Assembly (NCBI GenBank): GCA_045636065.1
Contig: JAZTWW010000042.1
Location: 1-26,449, forward strand
Direction: 5' to 3'
DNA: 26,449 nt
Source: RGIG5050 sp045636065
Lineage (GTDB): Bacteria; Verrucomicrobiota; Kiritimatiellia; RFP12; UBA1067
The position numbers and the translations under genes are program-made. Below the pieces are notes generated by a model that saw only the letters and a list, made by a program, of their open reading frames with translations, was not told the DNA's origin and did no database searches. This document shows, in pieces, positions 1 to 6,955 of this stretch (the stretch's first letter is position 1; every line of letters starts with the position of its first letter).

Positions 1-254
1 AAGTCGCAAGAGGCCGCGCGAGGGCCCGAAAAACTTTCTCATATCATAAACTTACGGGCCCGGGCGCTCGCAGGGGCGAAGGAGACCGGAAAGCCTCGAA
101 TACCAATCGCGTAAGCCAATCCGCACATAGCCAGCACACCACCATCCGCAATAATGCCGAGCATTGCGCAGCGTGCTTCCCCGAACTGCGCCTCCATCCA
201 CTTACCATCTCAAGCGGCCGTCGCCACTTGCTGAGCGAAAACCTTAGGCTGTAG
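1..254. other. Left-edge intergenic stretch without a convincing gene
   Basis: No reading frame here has family-like sequence or the strong GC-rich codon bias of the neighbouring genes. The stretch contains a perfect 7-bp inverted repeat (GGGCCCG at 22-28 and CGGGCCC at 55-61) with a 26-nt AT-rich loop. A short minus-strand frame (39-197, 52 codons, hydrophobic middle) is open but has no good support. The composition is visibly less GC-rich than the genes. The right part leads into the promoter at 255-283. Confidence 0.5.
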
Positions 255-283
255 TTGCTTTTACCGTGCAGGTTTGGTAGAAT
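255..283 (+). promoter_or_regulatory. Sigma70-type promoter for the M18 aminopeptidase operon
   Basis: A -35 hexamer TTGCTT (255-260) and a -10 hexamer TAGAAT (278-283) are separated by exactly 17 bp. Transcription would start near 290, giving an untranslated leader of about 50 nt before the ATG at 342. The site argues against translation starting at the TTG at 255, which lies inside the -35 element. Confidence 0.65.
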
Positions 284-341
284 ATGCACGTACAACAACA
301 GGCTTGGTGGTTGCTCCGCCATCCGCATGAAAGGGAATGCT

Positions 342-1745
342 ATGTCCGATGAAAAGAAAGTGAAGGGCCCCGACGCGCTCACCGATGCTCAGCGCGAGTC
401 GCTCGAACGCTACACCAAGAGCTACATGGACTATCTCGGCTACGCCAAGACCGAGAGGCGCGCATATGAGAAGGCCGTCGAGCTTCTTGAAGCGCAGGGC
501 TTCAAGGAGATCACCTCCTGCCCGAGCCTCAAGGCGGGCGACAAGGTATACCGCGGCTACCACGGCAAGACGCTTATGGCGGCCGTTGTGGGCAAGGCCC
601 CGACCGCAACCGGCCTCAGGGTCGTCGGCGGCCACACCGATGCGCCCAGGCTCGACCTCAAGCCCATCCCGCTCTACGAGAAGGGCGGCATAACGTTCCT
701 CGACACGCACATGTACGGCGGAATCAAGAAGTTCCACTGGCTCGTGAGGCCCCTCGCCCTCTACGGCGTCGTGGTCAAGAGGGACGGAACGAAAGTCGAT
801 TTCGCGATCGGCGACAAGCCGGGCGACCCCGCGTTCCTCATCTCCGACATCCTTCCCCACCTCGGCCGCGAGATCGAGCAGAAGAAGGTGAGCGAGTTCT
901 ATCCCGCCGAGGATCTCGACGTGATCGCCGCCACCTATCCCAAGGCCCCGTACAAGGACGAGAACGGCAAGGAGAAGGAAGACGGCGTCAAGGCCGCGCT
1001 TCTCGACATCCTCAAGAGCGAATACGGCATCGAGGAGGACGATTTCCTCTCCGCCGAGCTTGAGATCGTCCCCGCAGGCATGCCGCGCGAGATCGGCTTC
1101 GACAGGAGCCTCATCGCCGGCTACGGCCACGATGACCGCGTCTGCGCATACGCCGGACTCTACGCGCTTCTCGCGCTCGGCGACGAGATCCCCGAGAAGA
1201 CGGCGATGGTGCTTCTCTGCGACAAGGAGGAGATCGGCTCAATGGGTGCGACAGGCATGCAGTCGAGCTTCTTCGAGAACAGCGTCGCCGAGCTCATCGA
1301 CCGCGAAGGCGGCGACACGCGCAACATCATCGTGAGGCGCGCACTTGAGGCGAGCAGCATGCTCTCCGCCGACGTGACCGCCGCGAGCGACCCGCATTTC
1401 CAGGATCTCGACTCCACGAACAACTCTGCGAAGCTCCATGGCGGCCCGGCCGCATCGAAGTACACCGGCGGCGCGAGCAAGTCCGGTTCGAGCGACGCGC
1501 GCGCGGAGTTCGTCGCCGAGGTGAGGCGCATCCTCGACGGCGCCGGCGTCACGTGGCAGATGGCCGAGCTCGGCAAGGCCGAGAAGGGCGGCGGCGGCAC
1601 GATCGCGCAGTACATGGCGCGCTTCGGGATGGACGTCATCGACATGGGAACCCCGCTTCTCAACATGCACGCCCCGTGCGAGCTCGCCTCGAAGCTCGAC
1701 TGCTGGAATACGATGCGCGCTTACGAGGCGTACTTCCGCGCGTAG
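342..1745 (+). CDS. apeA: M18 family zinc aminopeptidase (aminopeptidase 1)
   Basis: Cytosolic di-zinc metalloaminopeptidase of peptidase family M18, which removes N-terminal residues, often acidic ones, from peptides. The protein is 467 aa, normal for bacterial members. The metal and catalytic residues fall in the expected order and spacing: His98 and Asp100 in GGHTDAPRLDLK, Asp264-Asp265 in GHDDRVCAYA, the catalytic Glu pair 296-297 in DKEEIGS, Asp344 in SADVTAASDP, and His443 in NMHAPCELAS. The start at 342 is chosen because AAGGGA (331-336) sits 5 nt upstream and the frame upstream runs into the promoter; an in-frame ATG at 327 is the alternative. It heads a cluster whose next gene starts 28 bp downstream. 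The family call is secure; the in vivo substrate is not known from sequence. Confidence 0.93.
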   Translation: MSDEKKVKGPDALTDAQRESLERYTKSYMDYLGYAKTERRAYEKAVELLEAQGFKEITSCPSLKAGDKVYRGYHGKTLMAAVVGKAPTATGLRVVGGHTDAPRLDLKPIPLYEKGGITFLDTHMYGGIKKFHWLVRPLALYGVVVKRDGTKVDFAIGDKPGDPAFLISDILPHLGREIEQKKVSEFYPAEDLDVIAATYPKAPYKDENGKEKEDGVKAALLDILKSEYGIEEDDFLSAELEIVPAGMPREIGFDRSLIAGYGHDDRVCAYAGLYALLALGDEIPEKTAMVLLCDKEEIGSMGATGMQSSFFENSVAELIDREGGDTRNIIVRRALEASSMLSADVTAASDPHFQDLDSTNNSAKLHGGPAASKYTGGASKSGSSDARAEFVAEVRRILDGAGVTWQMAELGKAEKGGGGTIAQYMARFGMDVIDMGTPLLNMHAPCELASKLDCWNTMRAYEAYFRA

Positions 1746-1773
1746 TCCGTGAACCCTTGACCTGGAGCGCCAT

Positions 1774-2670
1774 TTGACGGACAGGCACAAGGGAATAGCC
1801 TGCATCATCGCAAGCGCCTTCGGGTTTGCGATGATGGGGCTTTTCGTGTCCCTGAGCGACTACAGGGGCTGGTTCGGCGGCGAAATCTCCACGTTCCAGA
1901 AGAGCTTCTTCAGGAACCTTGTGGCGATGTTCGTCGCCGGCGGCATTCTTCTGAGGCGCGCGCAGAGCGAGAGGATATTCGTCTCGCTGCCCGGCGCAAA
2001 GGAGTGTGGCCTCCTGTTTTTAAGGTGCCTCTTCGGCTCGGCCGGCATCTTCGCCAACTTCTACGCCCTGAGCCACATCCCTCTCGGCGACGGTATGATG
2101 CTCAACAAGCTCTCGCCGTTCTTTACCGTGCTTTTCGCATGGATGTTCCTCTCCGAGCGGATGACCTTGAAAAGCGCGGCGGCGCTTATAGGCGCGTTCA
2201 TAGGCTCGATGTTCATCGTAAAGCCCACCTTCCTGACGGGAGACCTTTTCCCGCGCTTGATGGGCCTTTTCGGCGGTTTGGCGGCAGGTGCGGCATACGC
2301 CTGCCTGAGGGCGCTTTCAAGGGGGCGCTCGCGGATGGATGCGAGCTTCATAGTCTTCACGTTTTCGGTGTTTTCGACTTTGTGCTCCGTCCCGTTCATG
2401 GTCATCGACTTCAATCCGATGACGGCGTCGCAGCTTGCAATCCTGGCCGGCGCCGGCGTCAGCGCAACCATCGGGCAGTTCGGCATAACGGCCGCGTACC
2501 GTTTCGCGCCGCCGCGCGAGATAGCGGTATACGACTACACCAACATAATCTTCGCCGCGATTCTGGGGTGGCTCGTTCTCGGACAGGCGCCGGACTTGTA
2601 CAGCGCGGCCGGATTCGCGATCATAACGGCGATGGGCATCTGGATGCACCGTCAAGGCAGGGAGGGATGA
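1774..2670 (+). CDS. EamA/DMT-superfamily inner-membrane transporter
   Basis: Integral membrane protein of 298 aa made of two EamA (drug/metabolite transporter) repeats, about residues 5-140 and 150-290, with around ten hydrophobic helices. Members export or import small metabolites such as amino acids, nucleosides or drugs; nothing here identifies the substrate. Conserved-looking features include the helix segment around LFLRCLFGSAGIFANFYAL and the LSPFFTVLFAWMFLSERM stretch typical of the first repeat. The start is TTG at 1774, preceded by GGAG at 1763-1766; the next in-frame ATG (residue 20) would remove part of the first helix. It lies 28 bp after the M18 gene and overlaps the next gene by 4 bp (ATGA), so the three are probably co-transcribed. 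Confidence 0.85.
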   Translation: MTDRHKGIACIIASAFGFAMMGLFVSLSDYRGWFGGEISTFQKSFFRNLVAMFVAGGILLRRAQSERIFVSLPGAKECGLLFLRCLFGSAGIFANFYALSHIPLGDGMMLNKLSPFFTVLFAWMFLSERMTLKSAAALIGAFIGSMFIVKPTFLTGDLFPRLMGLFGGLAAGAAYACLRALSRGRSRMDASFIVFTFSVFSTLCSVPFMVIDFNPMTASQLAILAGAGVSATIGQFGITAAYRFAPPREIAVYDYTNIIFAAILGWLVLGQAPDLYSAAGFAIITAMGIWMHRQGREG

Positions 2671-3101
2671 TGAAGATAGCGGTAAACAGGGAGTACATGA
2701 CGCGCCACCTGGGCGTCGCGATCCTTTTCATGGTTCTTGGGCTCTGGTTCCTCTACGACGCGGTGTTCGTCTACCCGAACGTGCCTGTGGCGCCGGGCGA
2801 GCACAGGACGAGCATATCGTTCCAGTACAGTTCGGCGGCGCTTCTTGTGATAGCATCGCTGATAATAGCCTTGAGGGCGAGGATCTCGGCGCACGAGACG
2901 CTCGAGTGGGACGATGAAAAGATGTGGGGTTCGCTCACCGGCGGGCGCGAGATACCGCTTTCCGACGTGAAGGTGGCGGACTGGACTAAGTGGGAGCGCA
3001 AAAGGATACTCGTTCTTGTGACGCGCGAAGGGCGCTTCATTTCAGTCGACGGCTGGCATCATACCGGGGTCGAGGATCTCGCCAAAAAGCTCGGCGGCTG
3101 A
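2667..3101 (+). CDS. Small two-TM membrane protein of unknown function
   Basis: Predicted protein of 144 aa. Residues about 15-34 and 55-71 are hydrophobic helices forming a hairpin, followed by a soluble C-terminal half rich in beta-type sequence (REIPLSDVKVADW, RILVLVTREGRFISVDGW). This two-helix plus beta-domain plan resembles bacterial PH-like (bPH, YcxB-type) membrane proteins, but that is an impression of architecture, not a recognised family match. The start at 2667 (or the adjacent ATG at 2670) overlaps the stop of the transporter, with GGAGGG immediately upstream; translational coupling is likely. Its last 65 bp overlap the 3' end of the minus-strand glycosyltransferase. Hydrophobicity and codon use support a real gene; function is unknown. 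Confidence 0.7.
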   Translation: MMKIAVNREYMTRHLGVAILFMVLGLWFLYDAVFVYPNVPVAPGEHRTSISFQYSSAALLVIASLIIALRARISAHETLEWDDEKMWGSLTGGREIPLSDVKVADWTKWERKRILVLVTREGRFISVDGWHHTGVEDLAKKLGG

Positions 3102-4104
3102 CAAGGCGGGCGGCGGATACGGCGAGCGCGAGAAGGGGATGTTTGGGCGAAAGGGGGAAATCTGCGAGGGCGGCGCGCGTCGCGGGATGGCGCATGTACT
3201 CTTTAAAGGCCGCAAGATCATCCTTTGAAGGGTGGAGCGCAAGCCTCTTCGCCGATTCGAGAAGCGAGAACACGCACGACGCCGCAAAAAGCCTGAAGAG
3301 ACTCCCGCCCTCGGCCTTGTCGAGAGCGCATCTCGCCTTGAGAAGGGCAAGCTTGTTCTTTACGAGCCTTCTTCTCCCTGCCTCGCCGAGCATCGAGCCC
3401 GAACTCCTCAGCCTGTAGCGGTACAGGGGCCTCAAGGTAGACGACATCTTTTCCGCCTTTAGGAGGAACGCCGCGAGGAACATCGCATCCTCGTAGAGGG
3501 TGATAGATTCGTCGAACCTTATGTGCGACGATTCGATGACGCCTCTTCTGAAAAGCCCGCGCCATACGCCGGCCGTTTCGCGCCCGGAGAAGAGGGGCCT
3601 GCCGCCGTACCATTCACGGACATCGTCCATCGAATACCCGAAGATCCTCGGAAGGTACCCGTCCCTTATCGCGGCGTTCGTCTTGAACATGTATTCGCCC
3701 TTGAGCGGCACGGCGCTTTCCGCCCCGTCCTCGCGTTCGATCGTGTACGGCGCTACCACGTAGTCGGCGCCGGTCTCTTCGGAGCGGTCGAAGAGATCCT
3801 TGAGATAATCGCTTTCAAGGGTGTCGTCCGAATCGACGAAGGCTACGTACCTGCCCTGCGCCACGTCGAGCGCCGCGTTCCTCGCCGCGCTCACACCGCG
3901 CGGCTCAAGGTGGATGACTCTGGCCCTCGTGTCTCCCGAGACAAGGCGATCGGCCTCTGCCGCCGCCTCGCAGCCGCTGCCGTCGTCCACCACAATAAGC
4001 TCGAAATCGCCGAAGCTCTGGGAAAGGACCGAGCCGATCGAGCCGGAGAGGAATTCCCCGCCGTCCCTGAATGGCATGACTACGGAAATGGCTCGTTCGT
4101 TCAT
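3037..4104 (-). CDS. Family 2 glycosyltransferase
   Basis: Predicted inverting GT-A fold glycosyltransferase of 355 aa, probably acting at the cytoplasmic face on a surface polysaccharide or LPS-type glycan. The N-terminal catalytic domain (about residues 5-230) shows the family signature: ISVVMPFRDGGEF at the nucleotide-binding strand, VVDDGSG (Asp40-Asp41), the SAARNAAL helix (72-79), and the metal-binding DSDD at 91-94. The C-terminal third is helical and Arg/Leu-rich. The start at 4104 begins directly at the conserved strand; the longer open frame to 4158 would run through the tRNA-Gly gene and is rejected. No clear Shine-Dalgarno is visible. The gene begins 15 bp after the tRNA-Gly CCA end and is probably transcribed with the tRNAs. 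Its 3' end overlaps the convergent small membrane protein gene. Sugar donor and acceptor are unknown. Confidence 0.88.
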   Translation of the reverse strand: MNERAISVVMPFRDGGEFLSGSIGSVLSQSFGDFELIVVDDGSGCEAAAEADRLVSGDTRARVIHLEPRGVSAARNAALDVAQGRYVAFVDSDDTLESDYLKDLFDRSEETGADYVVAPYTIEREDGAESAVPLKGEYMFKTNAAIRDGYLPRIFGYSMDDVREWYGGRPLFSGRETAGVWRGLFRRGVIESSHIRFDESITLYEDAMFLAAFLLKAEKMSSTLRPLYRYRLRSSGSMLGEAGRRRLVKNKLALLKARCALDKAEGGSLFRLFAASCVFSLLESAKRLALHPSKDDLAAFKEYMRHPATRAALADFPLSPKHPLLALAVSAARLVSRRAFWRDPRPRYDASRRLK

Positions 4105-4119
4105 TTGCTGACGGTGAAG

Positions 4120-4193
4120 TGGAGCGCGAGAGGGGAATCGAACCCCCGTAAGAAGCATGGGAAGCTCCTATTCTGCCATTGAATTACTCGCGC
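4120..4193 (-). tRNA. tRNA-Gly (anticodon CCC), CCA encoded
   Basis: Cloverleaf folded by eye on the minus strand. The 7-bp acceptor stem GCGCGAG/CTCGCGC is perfect. The D arm is ATTC/GAAT. The anticodon stem GGAGC/GCTTC has one G-U pair and a loop TTCCCAT, giving anticodon CCC (glycine GGG). The T arm has loop TTCGATT with a 5-bp stem. The discriminator is U and the CCA end is encoded in the DNA. It lies 21 bp after tRNA-Ser and 15 bp before the glycosyltransferase start. Confidence 0.95.
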
Positions 4194-4214
4194 AGAAAAA
4201 CGGTTTTGACGCAT

Positions 4215-4304
4215 TGGCGGAGAGGGAGGGATTCGAACCCCCGATACCCGTAGGTATGCATGATTTCGAGTCATGTGCATTCAACCAGGCTCTGCCACCT
4301 CTCC
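4215..4304 (-). tRNA. tRNA-Ser (anticodon CGA), CCA encoded
   Basis: Class II tRNA on the minus strand, 90 nt including encoded CCA. The acceptor stem GGAGAGG/CCTCTCC is perfect with discriminator G. The anticodon stem CATGA/TCATG closes loop CTCGAAA, giving anticodon CGA (serine UCG). A long variable arm containing CATACC-type pairing with GGTATC is characteristic of serine tRNA. The T arm has loop TTCGAAT. It is the first gene behind the minus-strand promoter at 4326-4354. Confidence 0.95.
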
Positions 4305-4325
4305 TCTTCGGGTCAAGCGGCAGAT

Positions 4326-4354
4326 AGTATACCATAACGGACCGCCAAGTTCAA
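4326..4354 (-). promoter_or_regulatory. Sigma70-type promoter for tRNA-Ser, tRNA-Gly and the glycosyltransferase
   Basis: Read on the minus strand: -35 TTGAAC (4354-4349), 17-bp spacer, -10 TATACT (4331-4326). The predicted start, near 4319, is about 15 bp before the tRNA-Ser 5' end. No other promoter is visible before tRNA-Gly or the glycosyltransferase, so this one probably serves all three. Confidence 0.75.
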
Positions 4355-4357
4355 GCC

Positions 4358-4402
4358 AAGATTTTCAAAAAAACGCGCGGTCTCTTGAGGCGCGAAAATC
4401 TT
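4358..4402. promoter_or_regulatory. Perfect inverted repeat between two divergent promoters (possible operator)
   Basis: A 9-bp perfect inverted repeat, AAGATTTTC (4358-4366) and GAAAATCTT (4394-4402), with inner CGCG-rich complementarity and a run of seven A. It is centred at 4380, almost midway between the two -35 elements (4349-4354 on minus, 4402-4407 on plus), and its right arm touches the ilvE -35. Neither promoter transcribes through it, so it is better placed to bind a protein on DNA than to act as a terminator. No regulator is identified. Confidence 0.4.
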
Positions 4403-4430
4403 TGACAATCCAGCCTCTTTAGGGTATACT
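4402..4430 (+). promoter_or_regulatory. Near-consensus sigma70 promoter for the ilvE operon
   Basis: The -35 is the perfect consensus TTGACA (4402-4407), the spacer is 17 bp, and the -10 is TATACT (4425-4430). Transcription would start near 4437, leaving a leader of about 60 nt before the ATG at 4496. This is the strongest-looking promoter in the window. Confidence 0.85.
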
Positions 4431-4495
4431 AGTTGCAAATGAAAACCCGTGCGCTCCACCGGTTGATGGGAGTGCAGGTTTCCGGGAGGATTGAG

Positions 4496-5512
4496 ATGCC
4501 TAACATAGATTGGTCGAAGCTGGGTTTCGCCTTCAGCGACGTGAACTGCCATATCCGCTATACGTGGAAGGACGGCGAGTGGAGCAAGGGCGAACTTGTG
4601 AAGGATCCGTACATCACGATGCATATAGGAGCGAGCTGCCTGCACTACGGGCAGGAGTGCTTCGAGGGCATAAAGGCGTTCCGCCGCAAGGACGGCACTG
4701 TCGCCGTGTTCAGGCCAGACGAGAACGGCCGGCGCATGTTCAGGACGGCGAGGCGCTGCGTCATGCCGCCCGTGCCGGAGGAGATGTTCATCGATGCGAT
4801 CGACAGGGTCGTTGCGGCTAACATCGAGTACGTGCCGCCGTACGGCACCGGCGGCTCGCTCTACATACGTCCGCTCCTTATAGGCACCGGCCCGCAGATC
4901 GGCGTGGCCCCGGCGCGCGAATACACTTTCCTCGTGATGGTCATGCCCGTGGGTGCATACTACAAGGGCGGCATGAAGCCCGTCAGGGCCGTCATCCTCG
5001 ACGACTGGGACCGCGCGGCCCCTCACGGCATGGGTGACGTGAAGGTCGGCGGCAACTACGCCGCCTCCCTCTTCGCGCACGAGAAGGCCAAGAGCGAAGG
5101 CTGGCCCGTCGAGCTCTACCTCGACGCAAAGGAGCACAAGTACGTCGAGGAGTTCTCCACCTCGAACTTCATGGGCATCACGAAGGACGGCACCTATGTC
5201 ACGCCCGACAGCACGAGCGTCCTTCCGAGCGTCACCAACATGAGCCTTAGGACGGTAGCCGAGGATCTCGGCATGAAGGTCGAGATGCGCAAGATCCCGT
5301 ACGAAGAGATCGCCTCCTTCGACGCCGTCGCCGCCCTCGGAACGGCCGTCGTCATAACGCCCGTCTGGGAGATAACACGCGGCGCGGACGTCATGAGGTT
5401 CGGCGGCCCCGACAGCGTCCATCCCGTTCTCACGAAGCTGTACGAGACTGTCCAGGGCATCCAGTACGGAGAGCTTGAGGACGTGCACGGCTGGTGCCAC
5501 GTTGTGAAGTGA
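4496..5512 (+). CDS. ilvE: Branched-chain amino acid aminotransferase (type II BCAT)
   Basis: PLP enzyme that interconverts valine, leucine and isoleucine with their 2-oxo acids using glutamate/2-oxoglutarate; the last step of branched-chain amino acid synthesis and first of breakdown. The protein is 338 aa, class IV aminotransferase fold. Visible signatures are CLHYGQECFEGIKAF near the N-terminus, GSLYIRPLLIGTGPQIG, the PLP Schiff-base lysine Lys183 in GDVKVGGNYA, and Glu219 in VEEFSTSNFMG. These match the type II BCAT subgroup rather than D-amino acid transaminase or aminodeoxychorismate lyase. The ATG at 4496 is chosen because GGGAGGA (4484-4490) lies 5 nt upstream. An in-frame ATG at 4439 sits only about 2 nt from the predicted transcription start. 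The gene overlaps the next by 4 bp (GTGA). Confidence 0.94.
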   Translation: MPNIDWSKLGFAFSDVNCHIRYTWKDGEWSKGELVKDPYITMHIGASCLHYGQECFEGIKAFRRKDGTVAVFRPDENGRRMFRTARRCVMPPVPEEMFIDAIDRVVAANIEYVPPYGTGGSLYIRPLLIGTGPQIGVAPAREYTFLVMVMPVGAYYKGGMKPVRAVILDDWDRAAPHGMGDVKVGGNYAASLFAHEKAKSEGWPVELYLDAKEHKYVEEFSTSNFMGITKDGTYVTPDSTSVLPSVTNMSLRTVAEDLGMKVEMRKIPYEEIASFDAVAALGTAVVITPVWEITRGADVMRFGGPDSVHPVLTKLYETVQGIQYGELEDVHGWCHVVK

Positions 5513-6357
5513 AGATACTCTTCCTATTCATTGACGGCGTGGGCCTCAGGGCCCCTGCGCCGGACAACCCGGTGAACGCCGAGGTCTGTCCGACGCTGTG
5601 CCGTCTCATAGAGAAGCACGGCAAGCCCATAGACGCATGCCTCGGCGTGGAAGGCCTTCCCCAGAGCGCCACCGGGCAGACGACGATGTTCACCGGCGTG
5701 AACGCGAGCGCCTACATGGGCCGCCACTGCGAAGGCTTCCCTGGGCCGGGCCTGAGGCAGCTCATAGAGAACGGGAACATCTTCCTTTCGCTCAAGGCGA
5801 AGGGCAGGCGCGTCAGATTCGCCGATGCGTACCTCATAGACGATCCCGAGGAGCTTCGCGCCCACCGCTTCAAGAGCGTGACGACTGTCATGGCCCTTAC
5901 CGCGCCCGATACCGTCTCCACCGTCGACGACCTGATGGACGACGAGGCCGTCATGCAGGACATAACGCGCGAGACGATACAGGACCGCTGGCCTGACATT
6001 CCCGTCGTCCGCCCCGAGGACGCGGCCGGCCACCTGTTCGACATAACGCTCCAGAACGATTTCACGCTTTTCGAGTACTTCCAGACGGATGTCGCCGGGC
6101 ACTCGATGGACTATCAGCGCGCGTGCGCGACGCTGCGCGAGTACGACCGCTTCCTCGCCGCGCTTCTTAGGTTCACGCTCGCGGCGGGGGTCACGATAGT
6201 GATGACGGCCGACCACGGCAACATCGAGAACATGTCCGAGCGAGGGCATACGAGAAACCCCGTGCCGTTCATCGCATGCGGCCCGAGGGAGGAGGAGATC
6301 CGCGCTAAGGTCTCCAGCCTCACCGACGTGACGGGCGCGATGCTGGAGTTCCTCTGA
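5509..6357 (+). CDS. Alkaline-phosphatase-superfamily metalloenzyme (phosphoglycerate-mutase-like core)
   Basis: Predicted cytosolic two-metal phosphotransfer or phosphatase enzyme of 282 aa. Superfamily motifs are in order: Asp9 in FLFIDGVGL, a nucleophile-loop segment SATGQTTMF (residues 53-61), DVAGHSMDY, Asp235-His236 in TADHGNIEN, and His247 in RGHTRNPVPF. These residues bind metal in cofactor-independent phosphoglycerate mutase and relatives, but the protein is much shorter than iPGM (about 510 aa) and lacks its inserted transferase domain, so it is not a standard GpmI. It could be an ApgM-like or a distinct phosphatase; substrate unknown. The GTG at 5509 overlaps the ilvE stop and starts directly at the first beta strand; a GTG at 5494 would add five residues. 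It sits between ilvE and tadA in one operon. Confidence 0.8.
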   Translation: MKILFLFIDGVGLRAPAPDNPVNAEVCPTLCRLIEKHGKPIDACLGVEGLPQSATGQTTMFTGVNASAYMGRHCEGFPGPGLRQLIENGNIFLSLKAKGRRVRFADAYLIDDPEELRAHRFKSVTTVMALTAPDTVSTVDDLMDDEAVMQDITRETIQDRWPDIPVVRPEDAAGHLFDITLQNDFTLFEYFQTDVAGHSMDYQRACATLREYDRFLAALLRFTLAAGVTIVMTADHGNIENMSERGHTRNPVPFIACGPREEEIRAKVSSLTDVTGAMLEFL

Positions 6358-6383
6358 CGGGGCCAGACACCGGGGGTTCCAAG

Positions 6384-6887
6384 ATGCCCGTTTCAAGGGA
6401 GTTTGACGAATTCTTCATGCGCATGGCGCTAAGGGAGGCTGAGCGCGCGGCTGAGGACGGCGAGGTGCCGACGGGCTGCGTGATAGTCGAAACCCCATCC
6501 TCCCCCGACGCGGACCCGTCGTCCGTGCGCATCCTGGGGCGCGCCCACAACATGACCGAGGGCCTTGCCGACGCGACGGCGCACGCCGAGATGCTAGCGC
6601 TTTCCCAGGCCTTCTCGGCTCTCGGGGTGTGGCGGCTTTCCGGCACCAGACTCTACGTGACCAAGGAGCCGTGCCCCATGTGCGCCGGGGCTATAGTGCT
6701 CGCGCGCACCGATGCCGTCATTTGGGGCCTTTCGGACCCCAAGCGCGGCGGCATGACGGAGTTCGGCATCTTCTCCCACCCCGGGATCAACCACCATCCA
6801 GAGACGGTCTCAGGCATCCTCGAAGACGAATGCCGCAAGGTGATCGTCGATTTCTTCAGGGAACGCCGGGCGCAAAGGCAGGCTTGA
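6384..6887 (+). CDS. tadA: tRNA-specific adenosine deaminase
   Basis: Deaminates adenosine 34 to inosine in the anticodon of tRNA-Arg(ACG), letting it read CGU, CGC and CGA. The protein is 167 aa with the zinc-dependent cytidine/deoxycytidylate deaminase fold: His67 and Glu69 in AHAEM (zinc ligand and proton shuttle) and Cys97 and Cys100 in PCPMCAGA. The sequence after the second motif (GLSDPKRGGMTEFGI) is TadA-like. Residues about 35-50 form an extra Ser/Pro/Asp-rich loop between strands, longer than usual. It starts 26 bp after the metalloenzyme gene. The promoter of ppdK overlaps its stop codon. Confidence 0.92.
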   Translation: MPVSREFDEFFMRMALREAERAAEDGEVPTGCVIVETPSSPDADPSSVRILGRAHNMTEGLADATAHAEMLALSQAFSALGVWRLSGTRLYVTKEPCPMCAGAIVLARTDAVIWGLSDPKRGGMTEFGIFSHPGINHHPETVSGILEDECRKVIVDFFRERRAQRQA

Positions 6888-6912
6888 CACGCAAATCGCA
6901 TCATGGTAGACT
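6884..6912 (+). promoter_or_regulatory. Sigma70-type promoter for ppdK, overlapping the tadA stop
   Basis: Perfect -35 TTGACA (6884-6889), 17-bp spacer, -10 TAGACT (6907-6912). The -35 contains the tadA TGA stop (6885-6887). Transcription would begin near 6919, giving a purine-rich leader of about 37 nt. Confidence 0.8.
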
Positions 6913-6955
6913 ATTGCCCACTTGCGAAATCGGCAAACAAAAGAAAGAAGAGAAA

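Noticed and set aside
39..197. 52-aa minus-strand frame with a hydrophobic centre
   Set aside because: A small membrane protein is possible, but there is no Shine-Dalgarno, promoter or homology support, so it was not listed as a gene.
44..382. Minus-strand frame at the left edge
   Set aside because: It crosses the apeA promoter and start, has no ribosome site or recognisable domain, and its codon use is unlike the neighbouring genes.
4105..4158. N-terminal extension of the glycosyltransferase
   Set aside because: These 18 codons lie mostly inside the tRNA-Gly gene.
4358..4402. Rho-independent terminator
   Set aside because: Both flanking promoters fire away from it, so no local transcript would pass through it; an operator-like role is more consistent.
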